Source: Taxillus chinensis
Lineage: Eukaryota; Streptophyta; Magnoliopsida; Santalales; Loranthaceae
DNA: 64,000 nt
Direction: 5' to 3'
Assembly: GCA_023512835.1 (NCBI GenBank)
Contig: CM042088.1
Span: forward strand, 33,869,664-33,933,663
Positions 1-11,104 of the stretch are shown here, in pieces. Under the pieces are notes generated by a model that worked only from the letters and a program-made list of their open reading frames with translations, did no database searches and was not told where the DNA came from. Position 1 is the first letter of the stretch, and each line of letters begins with the position of its first letter. The translations under genes were made by a program, and so were the position numbers.

Positions 1-1708
1 TTTGATATAGACTAGGCCTTTTCACATAGGTAGAGCTAAGGCTAGAGCTTGAGTATTTCTTGGTTAATTTGAGTATTTTGTTGGTGTGTTAAGATAGGGT
101 GCAATGGTTGGTATAAGGGAGTTGGTGGCCTAAAAGGTGGAGTGTCATGGAGGCAAAGGATTCCCTTGTGACCTATGAGTGGTGACACAAAGGTGTTAAT
201 TGTGTGGCGCCAGTTGTCTTGTTGTAAGCAAGAGATTTTTCCCAGTTGGTGAAAGCTATGTCATTTATAATTAACCGACGTCAGAGGATAAGTCACACTT
301 TATTATGTAGGGTGTCTATTAACTTGGTATGGTGTTCTCTTGGGTTGTAATATAAGCCTCAGTTAATGTGAAGACTATGTAAAACCTTGGTGGATTCCTA
401 TTTAACCATGATCAAGGGTGCTAGTATGAAGTTTTAGAGAGGTGTTATTTGAGTGGCTTCGCCTCATTGGCTTGTGGAATTCTTCAGTAGAGTATCAATG
501 TTGGTGATTGATGATAGCCCGATAGTGGACATTGGTCTCATCGTGGTTACGTATGGTAATGAATTTGTTGATTAAGTTGATCCTTGGACTCCATTGGGCA
601 TCACGTTTACGGTAACGATAGTTGAGGGTGAACTCCAATCCTGGTATATGGAATATGCCTCAATTCAGGATGTGTTCCCCAAATCCCCAATCATGTTTCA
701 CGTTAGAGTGAGGCTGTTTTAGTAGTGGTGATGATGTTGCTGTAGTGATATTCCTGTCAGGATGTGATTGTGGTTTGTATAATGCTATTATCCTTTTTGT
801 TTGTGTTTCATTGTGATCTCATTGTATTTGCTATAAGGGTGAGGTCTGCATATGAGGTGTGGTTGCGTTGTAACTTGTTGGTGTCATTCTTCCATATATG
901 CTATGGTCGACATCAAATCTCAGTTGGTGGGTCATTGTTGGGTATTTTAAACTGTGGAGTGTTGGTCCTATTGTGATGCAAGTACTCCGTTATGTCGATG
1001 TAGTGACTTCTCGTTCGGTCATATGAATTCTAGCGAATGAATGTTTCGCGAGTAAGCTAATGGTGTTGGCCTTGTTCTGTTTTCGGGGTCTTAGCAAATC
1101 TATAGGAGGTTTCTCGACCCCATCATTATCAGATTTTCTCATACGAGATGTTGTTGGTACAAGGAAATGGGCACTGTGGTTTGCACATGATTTGGTCACA
1201 TGAGATGTTGTCAGTATGCCACTTGGCCAAGCTCTAATTCTTGGTCTACTCATGGGTGTTAAGTTGGTGTTGGATACCTGGAGGTACTCATTTGGAAATT
1301 CCTAACCCTATTTGTAATAATTAATGCAGCATGTGTTGCTTTAAGCTTATGGTGTTACTATTTAGTTTCTCTTTTCAGGGATAAAAAGTTCAAAGGTGGG
1401 AAGGTTGTGAGGGTACTCCCAAGGGATGAGTTTGAATGGTATCGGTGAATAGCCAATGTGGAACATCTAAGTTTCGTTTTCTGGAGGAGTTTTGTTTTTA
1501 GTGTTTTTCCTTGTAGTATCATTTGTTTGTGCTGTGAGTTACTCCGTAACCTACCTATGTAATTTGTTACACGTGTTGGGCACGTGAGTATATGCTTCAT
1601 ACTGTTTGGGAATTTTGAGGAGTTAGCCATTTGTGTGTTTGGGCAAGGACTCTTGACCATACGGTTAGCAGGAGTCCATGTACGTAGCGCCTCGGCGGGA
1701 GTCTCGCT
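1..1708. other. Non-coding, TG-rich repeat relic without a recognisable gene
   Basis: No reading frame here resembles a known protein; the open stretches are short and rich in V, L, C and F, as expected of chance frames in TG-rich DNA. The style (G/T-rich, short direct repeats) matches the following LTR-like DNA, and I infer that it is the upstream part of a decayed Ty3/gypsy element or long LTR. I see no terminal boundary in this stretch. Confidence 0.4.
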
Positions 1709-1984
1709 TAGGGGTGTTAAATGGACTAGAGGGTCGCGGGCCGCGCAAGCTGGCCCATCAAATGGGCTAGGCTAGGCTTGGTATTTTAATCCTATTTTGG
1801 GATGGGCCCATACGGTTTCGAGCCCGCAAGCTATGGTTTAAATGGGCTTGGCCCGCATAGATAACGGGCTAGGCCATGCTAGAAAATTCTGGCCCGTTTA
1901 AAAGCAGGCCTAAATGGGCTGAACCCATTATGCCCAGGCCCATGCGGGCTAGGCCCGGCCCGACCCACCCATTTAACACCCCTA
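1709..1984. mobile_element. hAT-like MITE, GC-rich, with 16-bp terminal inverted repeats
   Basis: The left end TAGGGGTGTTAAATGG is exactly inverted at the right end (CCATTTAACACCCCTA). The interior is built of GGGC/GCCC words such as GGGCTAGGCCCG. A TAGGGGTG terminus and this interior are typical of non-autonomous hAT elements of plants. The flanking 8-mers GTCTCGCT and GTCTTCTT match at only 5 of 8 positions, so the target-site duplication has decayed. No coding capacity. Confidence 0.75.
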
Positions 1985-2099
1985 GTCTTCTTGCTCAGTC
2001 AGCGAGCAGGAGTCAAGGGGGTCGCGCCCTTGCGGGGATTTTGAGGCAGCGTTCCGAAGCCAAATTATTTTGGAGATGCTAAGATGGATTGTCGTGTGA

Positions 2100-2515
2100 A
2101 GTCATGGTCGACGTGGGATATTGTGGTTGACCTAGCTCTCCAGTTGGTTGAGGTCAGCCTGTGAGTATTCTATAGAGTGTGGTCGACATAGTATTGGTCG
2201 ATGTGGGTGGTCGACATGGTTAACCAGGCGTGGTGATTGGTTGATGCTGACCAGAGGAGAGTCCCAAGAGTTTTCTCCAAGTTGGTCGATACGAGATGAT
2301 TTTCGATGTGTGGTCAACGTGGTCAACTTGATACAAGGAGTGGTCGAGGTCGACCAGGAGAGTTAATTGATATGGGATCGATGTGTGGTCGACGTGGTCG
2401 ATTCAAGTGCACGTCGACCGTGTCTAGAAGGAAGTTGGTTGACCTAAGTGTTTGTTGACACGAGAAATAGTGGTCAATGTGGTCAATCCCAGGGTATTTT
2501 TGGTCGATATCAACC
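2100..2515. repeat. Degenerate array of GGTCGAC / GTGGTCGA motifs
   Basis: About twenty near-copies of GGTCGAC, GGTCAAC and GTGGTCGA occur at irregular 10-30 bp spacing. The motif contains the palindrome GTCGAC. The spacing is not constant, so this is not a simple satellite. It lies upstream of the LTR-like purine tract at 2948 and is probably part of that LTR. Confidence 0.6.
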
Positions 2516-2576
2516 CTGCAATAGCATATTTTTGATATATGTCTCTATTTTGGGATTTTAGGGTTCGAGGTATTGT

Positions 2577-2945
2577 TTCAAAGCTCGGTCCATTTAAAAC
2601 GCTGGCCTAAACGGGTTGGCCCATTTAGGCCTGGCCCGTGCGGGCTGCGAGCTAGCCCACAGGCTTTTTTAAATTTTAAATTTTATTTTTTATTCCTAAA
2701 TACCTTAAAATTTAATACATATATTATATTATATTATTTTAATTGAGTAATTAAATTTTATATATGAACAATTATAAAACAAAATTGAAATAATATTAGT
2801 TTGATAAAATTATATTGATTAATTTTAGATTTTAAAAAAATAAAAAACAAATCAAAAAATACGGGCTAGCCCGCGGGCCGGGCCAAGCTTTGCCCAATCC
2901 ATTTAAGACTCGGGCCAGGCCGGGTTGGCCCGTTTTACACCCCTA
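2577..2945. mobile_element. hAT-like MITE, second copy, left end unclear
   Basis: GGGCC-rich arms (2580-2665 and 2862-2935) flank an AT-rich core. The right end CGTTTTACACCCCTA matches the terminal type of the MITE at 1709-1984. The left end lacks a clear TAGGGGTG, so it is truncated or diverged. It sits directly before the GA tract of the LTR-like region and has probably split that LTR. Confidence 0.55.
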
Positions 2946-2947
2946 AA

Positions 2948-3191
2948 GTCGGGAGAGAGAGAGAGAGAGAGAGAGAGGGAGAAAGAAAGAAAGAAAGAAA
3001 GAGAAAGAGAAAGACACCGTTGGTTTAGTCGTTGCCGCTATGTTCTTAAGGGTGAAAGACGTCTATTGAAGATAAACAAGGAGCAAGGAAGATCATTCAA
3101 TTCGAAACCCTAAGTTCAGTCGAATTCGAGGTAAAGATTTTGTACTTTTTTGAACCTATTCTAGGGTTAAGTCTTGAGGTAATGATATAAA

Positions 3192-3228
<37 letters not shown>

Positions 3229-3834
3229 GTAAATTCATATAAGTGTGATCTCATATATGAATGTTAGCCTTCAATAACGTATTTCACTCATGGTTGTTCT
3301 TTGTGGTAGTAAGCTACGATTGTTTTGTAAGGGTTGGAGACCATTAAAGGTATTTGTTGGGGTTGGAATCATAGGGAGAACGTGGTGAGGAATGAGTGTT
3401 ATGAAGCTTATGTTGTACATGTGTATATGATATAAAATTGAGGCATCACACTAAGTTGTGTATTATTTGTATTATGGCATTGTGATTTTGATAACCTGAG
3501 AGATTGTGATTATGATAGTCCGAGGGATGTGGATGTGATAACCTGCTTGGCTGTGGATGTGATAGCCTGCTTGGCTGTGGATGTGATAGCTTGTGTGGTT
3601 GAGGATGTGGATCCTATGTGGTTTGTTCATGTTCTGTTGATGTACCCAGTGAGGTCAAAATGCTTCTTATGAACTTTGGGGTGTCACATGTATGATTGTA
3701 CAGGATTGTTATTGAGATAACACCCGTAGTTTTGTCTTTTTCGGGGCTTTTCACCAACCTTTTGACCTTTCGAGTGCAGGCAAGTGGAAGTCATGTTCTT
3801 AGTTTTGGGTTCCTGGAATTGGGGGCGTGACAAG
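2948..3834 (+). repeat. 3' part of a Ty3/gypsy-type LTR, ending GGGGGCGTGACA
   Basis: A (GA)n/(GAAA)n purine tract at 2953-3010 is followed by a leader with GAGGTAAAG, which resembles a splice donor. There is a TA microsatellite at about 3204-3228, and a tandem repeat of about 24 bp (GATGTGATAGCCTGCTTGG type) at about 3530-3610. The tail reads TTTCGAGTGCAGGCAAGTGG, then GGGGGCGTGACA. The same layout of GA tract, leader, short tandem repeats and GGGGGCGT end is seen for other LTR copies here (44509, 58952, 60121). The start of this LTR was not found. Confidence 0.55.
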
Positions 3835-4071
3835 CAAATTATGACTTTTACTTAATTTGTTCCCCAATTTTAGAGAATCAATAGAATAAAAATCATTATT
3901 TGTTAAACCTGTTAACTAACATGCATAGTTTGAGGATACTTTATAATTATATGTAGCTAATATTTAGCCACATATATATACAATTTAGGAAAACATTTGA
4001 TAAAATCAATGTTAGTTCTCTAAGAGGCTAGTAATATCATGTGTATTTATAACAAAAATGAGTTAAGTTTG
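3835..4071. other. AT-rich spacer before the copia element
   Basis: AT-rich DNA with no gene or repeat that I recognise. Its last bases (GTTTG, 4067-4071) form the left target-site duplication of the copia element. Confidence 0.5.
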
Positions 4072-5016
4072 TGTTGGATCAAACCGAGAATTTGGATAAT
4101 GCGGAACAAACCCTATGTAATTTGACTCGAGATGTTTCATGTTTACCATTAAGTCTGTGCAGATGAGTTTACTCTAAATCCGGACCTACTCATGTGAGGA
4201 CAAAGCTAAGGACAAGATACATAATCCTGATCCGGATCATCGTGAGTGTCGTCATTCATTTGGTATATAACCAAATCATCATCCGGAGTAAGGACCCTTC
4301 GTGATGATTAAACACTTGACAAAACGACTAGGAACCCGTGTCTAACACTCAACAAGATTATGTCAATTAATGCGGAGTAAGTTCCTGAGTCTACATCTTG
4401 CATGAAGTAAAAGAGACTTGTGAGAGAGAAAGAATCGAAGTTGTTACTCCACCGAACTAAGGAAAAGAAGACACGGACGAAGAAATCCGAGTCTGTCATT
4501 CGAGCGGAGTAAGGACATCAAATGCGGAATAAGGAATCCGAACCATTACTCATGCGGAGTAAGGAAGCGCTAATGTGGAGTAAGCTCTCCGAACCACTAC
4601 TCATGCGGAGTAAGGAAGCGCTGACACGGAATAAGGATTCCAGGACTTCATTCATACGGAGTAAGCAATCACTGATACGAAGTAAGGATCCGAGCTTCGT
4701 TCATGTGGAGTAAGGAACCTTGCAACGGACCACGAAGACGCTGCGTCGTCTCTCCAAGCCGTAATTAATGCTAGCAGCTCGCTACGTCCCGATGTAAGAC
4801 AAACTCATTGAATACCTAAATTGTCTGACACATGGAACACACGGAGATGTGGACGTAGTCTCAAATGCAATTGGAATTAAGCAAAGAATTCATTACAACT
4901 TATGCTTCCAATATTTCGAGCTCCACATCTGCAGCAGTTAAAGCTTCAGTATTTTCCGATGAAGAACTTCAATGCTCCACACTACTCGGAAAATGCAGTT
5001 CCAAGATAGATTCCTA

Positions 5017-5067
<51 letters not shown>

Positions 5068-5398
5068 TGAAGCAATGTAAAACATACACACGTGCTTACT
5101 TGTAATTATACACTCATAAGCGTATATCTTGTAAAGACCCAAACACAGAGATTCATTGCTAAGTGTGTGTAACTATAACAGAGTGTTGTGTTGTAATTAG
5201 TTAAAACGCTGTTTTGCTTTGTAGTAATTATCTTCAGATAATAAAGCAACATACTTCCACTACCTGGTTAATCTTCCGCACTGATTTTATCCGTTTAACC
5301 AGAGTGAGTGTCTAAGCCATTAAGAGAGAGAAAGAATTTTCAAAGAGCCTATTCACCCCCCCCCCCCCCCCCCCCATTTAGGCTCTCTGGGACCAACA
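4072..5398 (+). repeat. 5' LTR of the copia element
   Basis: It runs from TGTTGGATCAAACCGAG to GGGACCAACA. The U3 (about 4360-4720) holds some ten copies of CGGAGTAAGGA-type motifs. An (AT)n run at about 5020-5064 and a C20 tract at 5356-5375 are both much shorter in the 3' LTR. Apart from these, the two LTRs align almost base for base. Confidence 0.93.
4500..4720 (+). promoter_or_regulatory. U3 motif array (CGGAGTAAGGA) in the 5' LTR
   Basis: Repeats of about 21-38 bp share the core GCGGAGTAAGGA, often followed by TCCGAG or AGCGCT. The array is repeated in the 3' LTR (16160-16400), which has one more 21-bp unit. By position it is likely a promoter/enhancer module of the element; function is inferred. 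Close relatives of the motif occur in an unrelated LTR at 53303-53720. Confidence 0.6.
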
Positions 5399-5400
5399 AG

Positions 5401-5411
5401 TGGTATCAGAG
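5401..5411 (+). promoter_or_regulatory. Primer binding site for initiator tRNA-Met
   Basis: TGGTATCAGAG, two bases after the 5' LTR, is complementary to the 3' end of plant initiator tRNA-Met. This primer is usual for Ty1/copia elements. Confidence 0.9.
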
Positions 5412-5459
5412 GAAGTTCTACCTGCTCGTAGAGATCCCTCACTCCCTCTCAACTTAACA

Positions 5460-6326
5460 ATGGCCGAAGAAAGCAAGCATACTATTCAATACCCGCCTTA
5501 ACTCCGGGGGGAGCTCAAGAGCCCCTTCCCAACCGAAGCAAGAGGTGAAAATGTTGATCCACCTCAACCTCCTGCTGCCGCTGCTCCTCAACCACGAAGT
5601 TCAGGCTACACTTTAAGCAAACCGCCAAAGTTCACACCAGAGCTTTTCTCCCAGTGGAAAGCTCGCATAAAGATGTTCATGACCTGTCATGATCATCTAA
5701 TGTGGCCTTGTCTTCATCAGGAGCTTCCCATTCCGATGAACATCGGAGAAAATGGGGTCAGGAGGCCAAAGACTGATGCTGAACTCACTCACGATGAAAG
5801 AGCCTGGCAATACGCCAGTGAAAAGGCTCTAGCTTATGTGACATCGTCCTTGGATTCAGAGGCTTTCACGGACGTCTAGGGCTGCACGACAGCAAAAGCT
5901 GTGTGGGGCAAATTGACTATTCTATATAAAGGAAATCAGTCCCAGATGCAGAACGTCATTTGCGCTCTCAAACAGAACTTTGAGAGCTTCAACCACAAAC
6001 CTGGCGAATTCCTGGAGAGCATCTATCGGTGATTCGGCAAGCTCATCCTGGAATTGAAAACTATTGAGCACTACACTCAGTTCTAAATAAATGACAAGTT
6101 CTTTCGTTCCTTGCCGGATCGCTATTACTCCAAGCAGCTCCAGATGCAATCCAAAGACAACTGGCAGTATGCTCCCCTTGAAGAGCTACATGGAGAGCTA
6201 CGGACTCATGAGGTCAGATTCAAATACACTGACCGAGATGAGAAGATAGCTCGGAAAGAAAAGGGGGTAGCTCTTAAGGCTACGGGTGGACCAAGCATGC
6301 TGACGGAGGATGATACGGAAGAGTAA
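5460..6326 (+). pseudogene. Copia gag, N-terminal half, broken by in-frame stops
   Basis: The start ATG at 5460 lies 49 bases past the primer site. The frame encodes a capsid-like region of the UBN2/copia gag type: KPPKFTPELFSQWKARIKMF near residue 60, then an alpha-helical stretch with the usual KAVWGKL and SLPDRYY motifs. Stops interrupt this one frame at 5499, 5877, about 6030, about 6084 and 6324, so only fragments could be made. The same frame resumes after each stop, which suggests point mutations rather than a wrong frame. Confidence 0.82.
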
Positions 6327-6483
6327 GAAAACTCTAACTCGGACATGGAAGAAGAAATAACACTCCTGGTGAAATCCTTCACACGATTTCTGCGGAAAAG
6401 CAGAAAAGGATTCAGAAGAGGTTCTTCCTCATCCTCAAGAAGGAAGGAGTGGTCGGAGTCGACATCCCAAGATCGCTACACAA

Positions 6484-7758
6484 TTGGGGAAACCTGGTCA
6501 TTGGGCCAAGGACTGTAGATCCAAACCCAAGATGGCCGACAAGGATGACAAGGTTAAACCCCGACGCTCCACCTCAGACAACAGCAAAATGAAGAGGAAG
6601 ACGTTCGTCTCAAAATACAATAGTGGCTCGGAAGAAGAAGAGGAATCTTCAGACGACGAACCAACGGAAAAGGCGAACGTCTGCCTCATGGCAAACGCTG
6701 AGGTACCTTCTATCTCTAAGCTCTTGAGTAAACTAGAATCTCTTACTAAGGAACGTGATGATGAAAAGAATGAGAGATTAATAATTACTCAAATGTATCA
6801 AAACATGAGTGGTCAGACTAAACGCCTAGAACTTACTGTCTCTAAACTTGAAAAGGACATAGCTAACTACCGAAGCAGGGAGGTTTGGTATCACGACCCA
6901 AGAGCTGAAAATCACCTGCTGAATACCAACCTCACAGGCATGAATGTAAATCTTAAAAGACTCGAGATTGAACTTGAGAAGGAAAAGGAAATAAATCGTA
7001 AATGGCTAAAATCCGGAGAAATAGCCTCTACATTTAGAACTGATCCTGACAATATCCGAGTCAAACCTGGCCTAGGATCCGAATCCACTTCCACTGCTCC
7101 AGCCGAGTGCCCCTCGGACTACACTCCAAAACTAACCAACCTATATCCTGTTAGTACATCTAAACCGTTGGATGGTTTTGTTTCAGGTGGCACCATAGTT
7201 TATGATTGTGGAACAGAGGCTGTTACTGCTAATCCCGAAGTAGTAACACCCGTACCAAACGATGACGAGAAGGCTGCTGTAGTTAAAGCCGAAACTGCAG
7301 CACCCATAAACAAAGGAAAGGCTAAGGCTGACGCATCCAGGGCCAAAAGCGCGTCACCCGTTCGCAGAGGATTATGCCATAGGGAACAGAGTAGAAAACC
7401 TGCAAAACCTAAGAAACCTGTATCCCCTGTTGTAACTCCTCATCACAGTGTCTGTTCGATATGTCGCGAAATAGGTCATTATCACTATGAGTGTTGGAGT
7501 CTATTTGATGACTGGTTATGTAATCATTCTTCAATCAATAAAAATCCGGTTGTCAAAAAGGGTTCTTCTCGGAAAGCTAAATCTAAAACTCCTTGGAGTA
7601 TTTCACTTAAGAAAACCCAAGTTGAAGAAGCAACTAAGACGAAAAAAGCTAAGTCAACTTGGAAAGTTAAAATTCCTAGAAACATAAAATCCGGAATAGT
7701 TGACACTGTTGTTGCTTCTCCTAACCGCCCAAAACAAGTTTGGGCACCAAAAATGTAA
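6484..7758 (+). pseudogene. Copia gag, C-terminal half: zinc knuckles and coiled coil
   Basis: It opens with the second half of a CCHC knuckle (GKPGHWAKDC). The first half lies in another frame, so a frameshift falls near 6475. An acidic Ser/Glu stretch follows, then a coiled coil of about 110 residues rich in K, E and L (LSKLESLTKERDDEK onward), then a Pro/Ala/Lys-rich region. At 7453-7494 is a second knuckle, CSICREIGHYHYEC (CX2CX4HX4C). A long coiled-coil extension of gag is characteristic of Sireviruses, whose gag is reported to bind dynein light chain LC8. The frame ends at TAA 7756-7758 and continues in the same frame into pol. Confidence 0.85.
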
Positions 7759-8802
7759 TCTGTTGTCTTGCAGGAGCATCTATGGAATTCACTATCATCT
7801 CACTTGAAGTCAAAGATCAATCAAAGCAAGTGGATACTTGATAGCGGATGCTCCGGACATATGACGGGTGATAAGTCTCTGCTCGTGGATATTATTGACA
7901 AACGAGGCCCATCCGTAACATATGGTGACAACAGTAAAGGTAAGACTGTGGGGTATGGCACTTTAACCAACGGTTGTGTATCAATTATTAAGGTTGCATT
8001 AGTCGAAGGTTTGAAGCATAATCTGCTGAGTGTCAGTAATTTATGTGACAAAGGATTCATAGTTTCCTTTTTGTCAAACACCTGCACAGTTAGAGATAAC
8101 TTATCTGGAGATATTAAGTTATCCGGATCCAGAGATGGGGACATATATTCTGTGGTCTTGAGAAACAATTCTTCTGATCCTGTATGCTTCCTCACTACAG
8201 CATCACATGAAGATAGTTGGCTATGGCACAAGCGTTGCGCACATTTAAAGTTTAAGACCTTGTCTAAATTAGTGTCGCTTGATTTGGTCACTGGTTTGCC
8301 TAAACACAAATACTCCAGAGACACTCTCTGTCGAGAATGCCAACTTGGCAAACAGACCAAACATAGTTTTAAGAGCAAAACAGTTAATTCAATAACTGCT
8401 CCTTTACAACTTCTTCACATGGACCTATGTGGTCCCATTTCTGTTTCTTCACTTGCTGGTGCGAGATACACCCTAGTAGTTATCGATGACTTCACCAGAT
8501 ACACATGGGTGTTGTTCTTGAAATCTAAGGATCAAACCTTTGAACACCTTGTCGATCTCTTCAATTGGATAAGCAATTCACAAGGACTGAGCATTAAATG
8601 CATCAGGAGTGATCATGGTACAGAATTTGATTTCTCAGATATTAGGTCATATTGTTTGAACAGGGCATTCAAAGACGACTTCTCTGCGCCCAGAACTCCA
8701 CAACAAAATGGGGTAGCTGAGCGCAATAATTGCACTTTAGTCGAGGCTGGCAGATCAATGTTAGCAGGGGCAAAGCTTCCTCTCAGAACAGAACTCTTAT
8801 AA
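7759..8802 (+). pseudogene. Copia pol part 1: aspartic protease and integrase
   Basis: The frame is that of the preceding gag, past one stop. Protease: WILDSGCSGHMTG with the catalytic DSG near 7831-7870. Then the GAG-pre-integrase zinc-binding region with WHKRCAHL and CRECQLGKQTKHSF. Integrase core: HMDLCGP (first Asp), IRSDHGTEFD (second Asp) and PQQNGVAERNNCTL (Glu), so D-D-E is complete. The frame breaks at about 8780-8802, where roughly a dozen codons usual in the family are missing and the reading moves to another frame until about 8880. The first ATG of this frame after the stop is at 7768. Confidence 0.9.
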
Positions 8803-8826
8803 ATAAACTTACCATGAAAACACCTT

Positions 8827-10611
8827 ATGAGATGTGGAAGGGCAGAAAGCCTTCTATTTCACACTTACAAAACTTTTGGGTGTACTTGCTACGTACTGAA
8901 CAATGGAAAAGAATCCCGAAATAAATTTGAACCTAAATCTGATGATGGGATATTTGTTGGATACTCATTACATAGCAAGGCTTATCGAATTTTCAATAGA
9001 AAACTTTTCAAAGTTAAAGAATCTATCCATGTGACTTTTGATGAAGCTAACACGGATTGGTCGAAAGTTGGTTCTTCAAGTTCTAATGTGCAGGATCAAG
9101 ACGACAACATTGACTACTCAAAGTTTATGAATGTTCCTGTCACTTCTACTGACCAACCATGTGGCACCAATGAAGAACGAAGAAATGATGCAGATGATGC
9201 TACGGATGAATCGGACTCGGAACTTCCACATAACTCTGGATATATTCCTTCGGATATTCAAAATACCGGAGTACCTTCCAGTCCATCCGGACCAGTTGAT
9301 ACGGAAATGAATAGTAATGGAAAACCTCAAAATACTCCAGAACCTGTTAATTTGAATAACGCTGGCCCGGAAGAAGCTCAATTAGTGGACGACCAAGGAC
9401 CACCTAATCTAACAGAGCTTCAAATCATTGAGTATTCACCACCACTTGCGCAAAACTATAGGTGGACTCGAAGCCACCCTCAAGAACAAGTGATTGGTGA
9501 TCCTACTGTTGGTGTTAGAACAAGAGCAGCCACCTCCAACATGTGCCTCTACTCTTGCTTTTTGTCGCAGATAGAGCCAAAAGTGGTGGAAGAAGCTCTT
9601 CAAGATTCAAATTGGATAGACGCCATGCAGGAAGAGTTAAATCAGTTCAAAAGGAATGATGTGTGGACTCTTGTACCAAGGCCAAAGTCTCAACAAGTCA
9701 TTGGAGTTAAATGGGTGTCCCGGAACAAACTTGATACGGACGGAATCGTAATTCGGAACAAAGCTCGACTGGTAGCCAAGGGTTATCGTCAAGAAGAAGG
9801 AATAGACTATGACGAAACTTTTGCTCCAGTAGCCCGACTTGAGGCAATCAGAATGTTCTTGGCATGCGCTTCATACGAAAACTTCAAAGTTTATCAAATG
9901 GATGTCAAGAGTGCATTTCTAAATGGAGATCTTCAAGAGGAGGTATATGATGTTGAACAACCTCCAGGCTTCATTGAACCAAAGGCTGGACATCTGGTCT
10001 ACAAACTAAGGAAAGCCTTGTATGGATTGAAGCAAGCTCCAAGAGCCTGGTACGACACACTTTCGGAATTCTTACTCGCTCACAACGTCCAAAAAGGGAA
10101 GATTGACACCACGCTATTCTTACGGAAAGAGAAGACACATACTCTGATCGTACAGATCTATGTGGATGATATCATTTTCGGATCAACTAATCCGAAACTT
10201 TGTGATGAGTTCGCCAAGTTGATGACTGGCAAGTTTGAGATGAGTATGATGGGAGAACTGTCCTACTTCCTTGGGATTGAGGTCAAACAACTAAAGGAAG
10301 GGATCTTCATCAACCAAGCTAAGTACACTCGTGACTTAATCAAGAAGTTTGGTATGGAAGGTTCATCTCCTGTTAAAACTCCAATGCCAGTCAGTACCAA
10401 GTTAGGCCCAGATGTTGATGGCAAATCAGTGAATGTGACTGAGTACAGAGGGATGATTGGATCCTTGTTGTATCTTACAGCAAGTCGCCCGGACATAATG
10501 TTTGCAACTTGCATCTGCGCAAGATATCAGGCGAATCCCAAAGAGTCACACATGCTTCATGTAAAACGGATATTAAGGTATCTCAAAGGGACGCTGAATT
10601 TGGGACTCTGA
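8827..10611 (+). pseudogene. Copia pol part 2: integrase C-terminus and reverse transcriptase
   Basis: It resumes with [10 protein letters not shown] and the integrase C-terminal GYS motif, then an acidic Asp/Ser/Pro linker (9080-9400). Reverse transcriptase follows with [31 protein letters not shown], the [17 protein letters not shown] block, [12 protein letters not shown] and the catalytic YVDD near 10160. A TGA at 10609-10611 ends the frame at the start of RNase H. The RT core itself looks intact. Confidence 0.92.
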
Positions 10612-11104
10612 TACCCAAAAGAGTCCAACTTCGCCTTATCCGGATATTCTGATGCTGATTTTACCGGGTCGCATAGATAGGAAAAGCACCAGTGGTACAT
10701 GCCAATTCCTTGGAAATAGATTGATCTCTTGGTTTAGTAAGAAGCAGAATTCCATATCAACCTCTACTGCTGAAGCGGAATATATAGCTGCTGGGAGTTG
10801 CTGCGCACAACTTCTCTGGATGCAAAGTCAACTTACTAACTACGGTTTCAACATGACATCTGTTCCACTCTACTGTGACAATACTAGTGCTATTGCTATC
10901 AGCAATAATCTCGTCATGCATCCAAAGACAAAACATATTGAGATCAGGCATCACTTCATTCGTGATCATGTTCTTAAAAAGCACATATCCCTGGAACATG
11001 TTGCTACTGAAGATCAACTGGCGGATATACTAACAAAGCCCCTACCTGATGTAAGATTTTCTGAACTCCTTCTTAAATTAGGTATGCTTGACTTTTCTGC
11101 ATAG
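10612..11104 (+). pseudogene. Copia pol part 3: RNase H
   Basis: After the stop at 10609 the same frame shows SGYSDADFTGS. A frameshift near 10665 then moves it to the frame with RKSTSGTCQFLGN, SWFSKKQNSISTSTAEAEYI (catalytic Glu), YCDNTSAIAI (catalytic Asp), HPKTKHIEIRHHFIRDHV and the terminal DILTKPLPD. All family landmarks are present; the stop and the shift make it non-functional. The last codons LGMLDFSA precede TAG at 11102. Confidence 0.9.

Noticed and set aside
2925..3113. ORF with Arg-Glu-Lys repeats
   Set aside because: Translation of the (GA)n/(GAAA)n purine tract of an LTR; not a protein gene.
7821..8378. Minus-strand ORF of 185 codons over protease/integrase
   Set aside because: Shadow of copia pol; the plus frame has all catalytic motifs.
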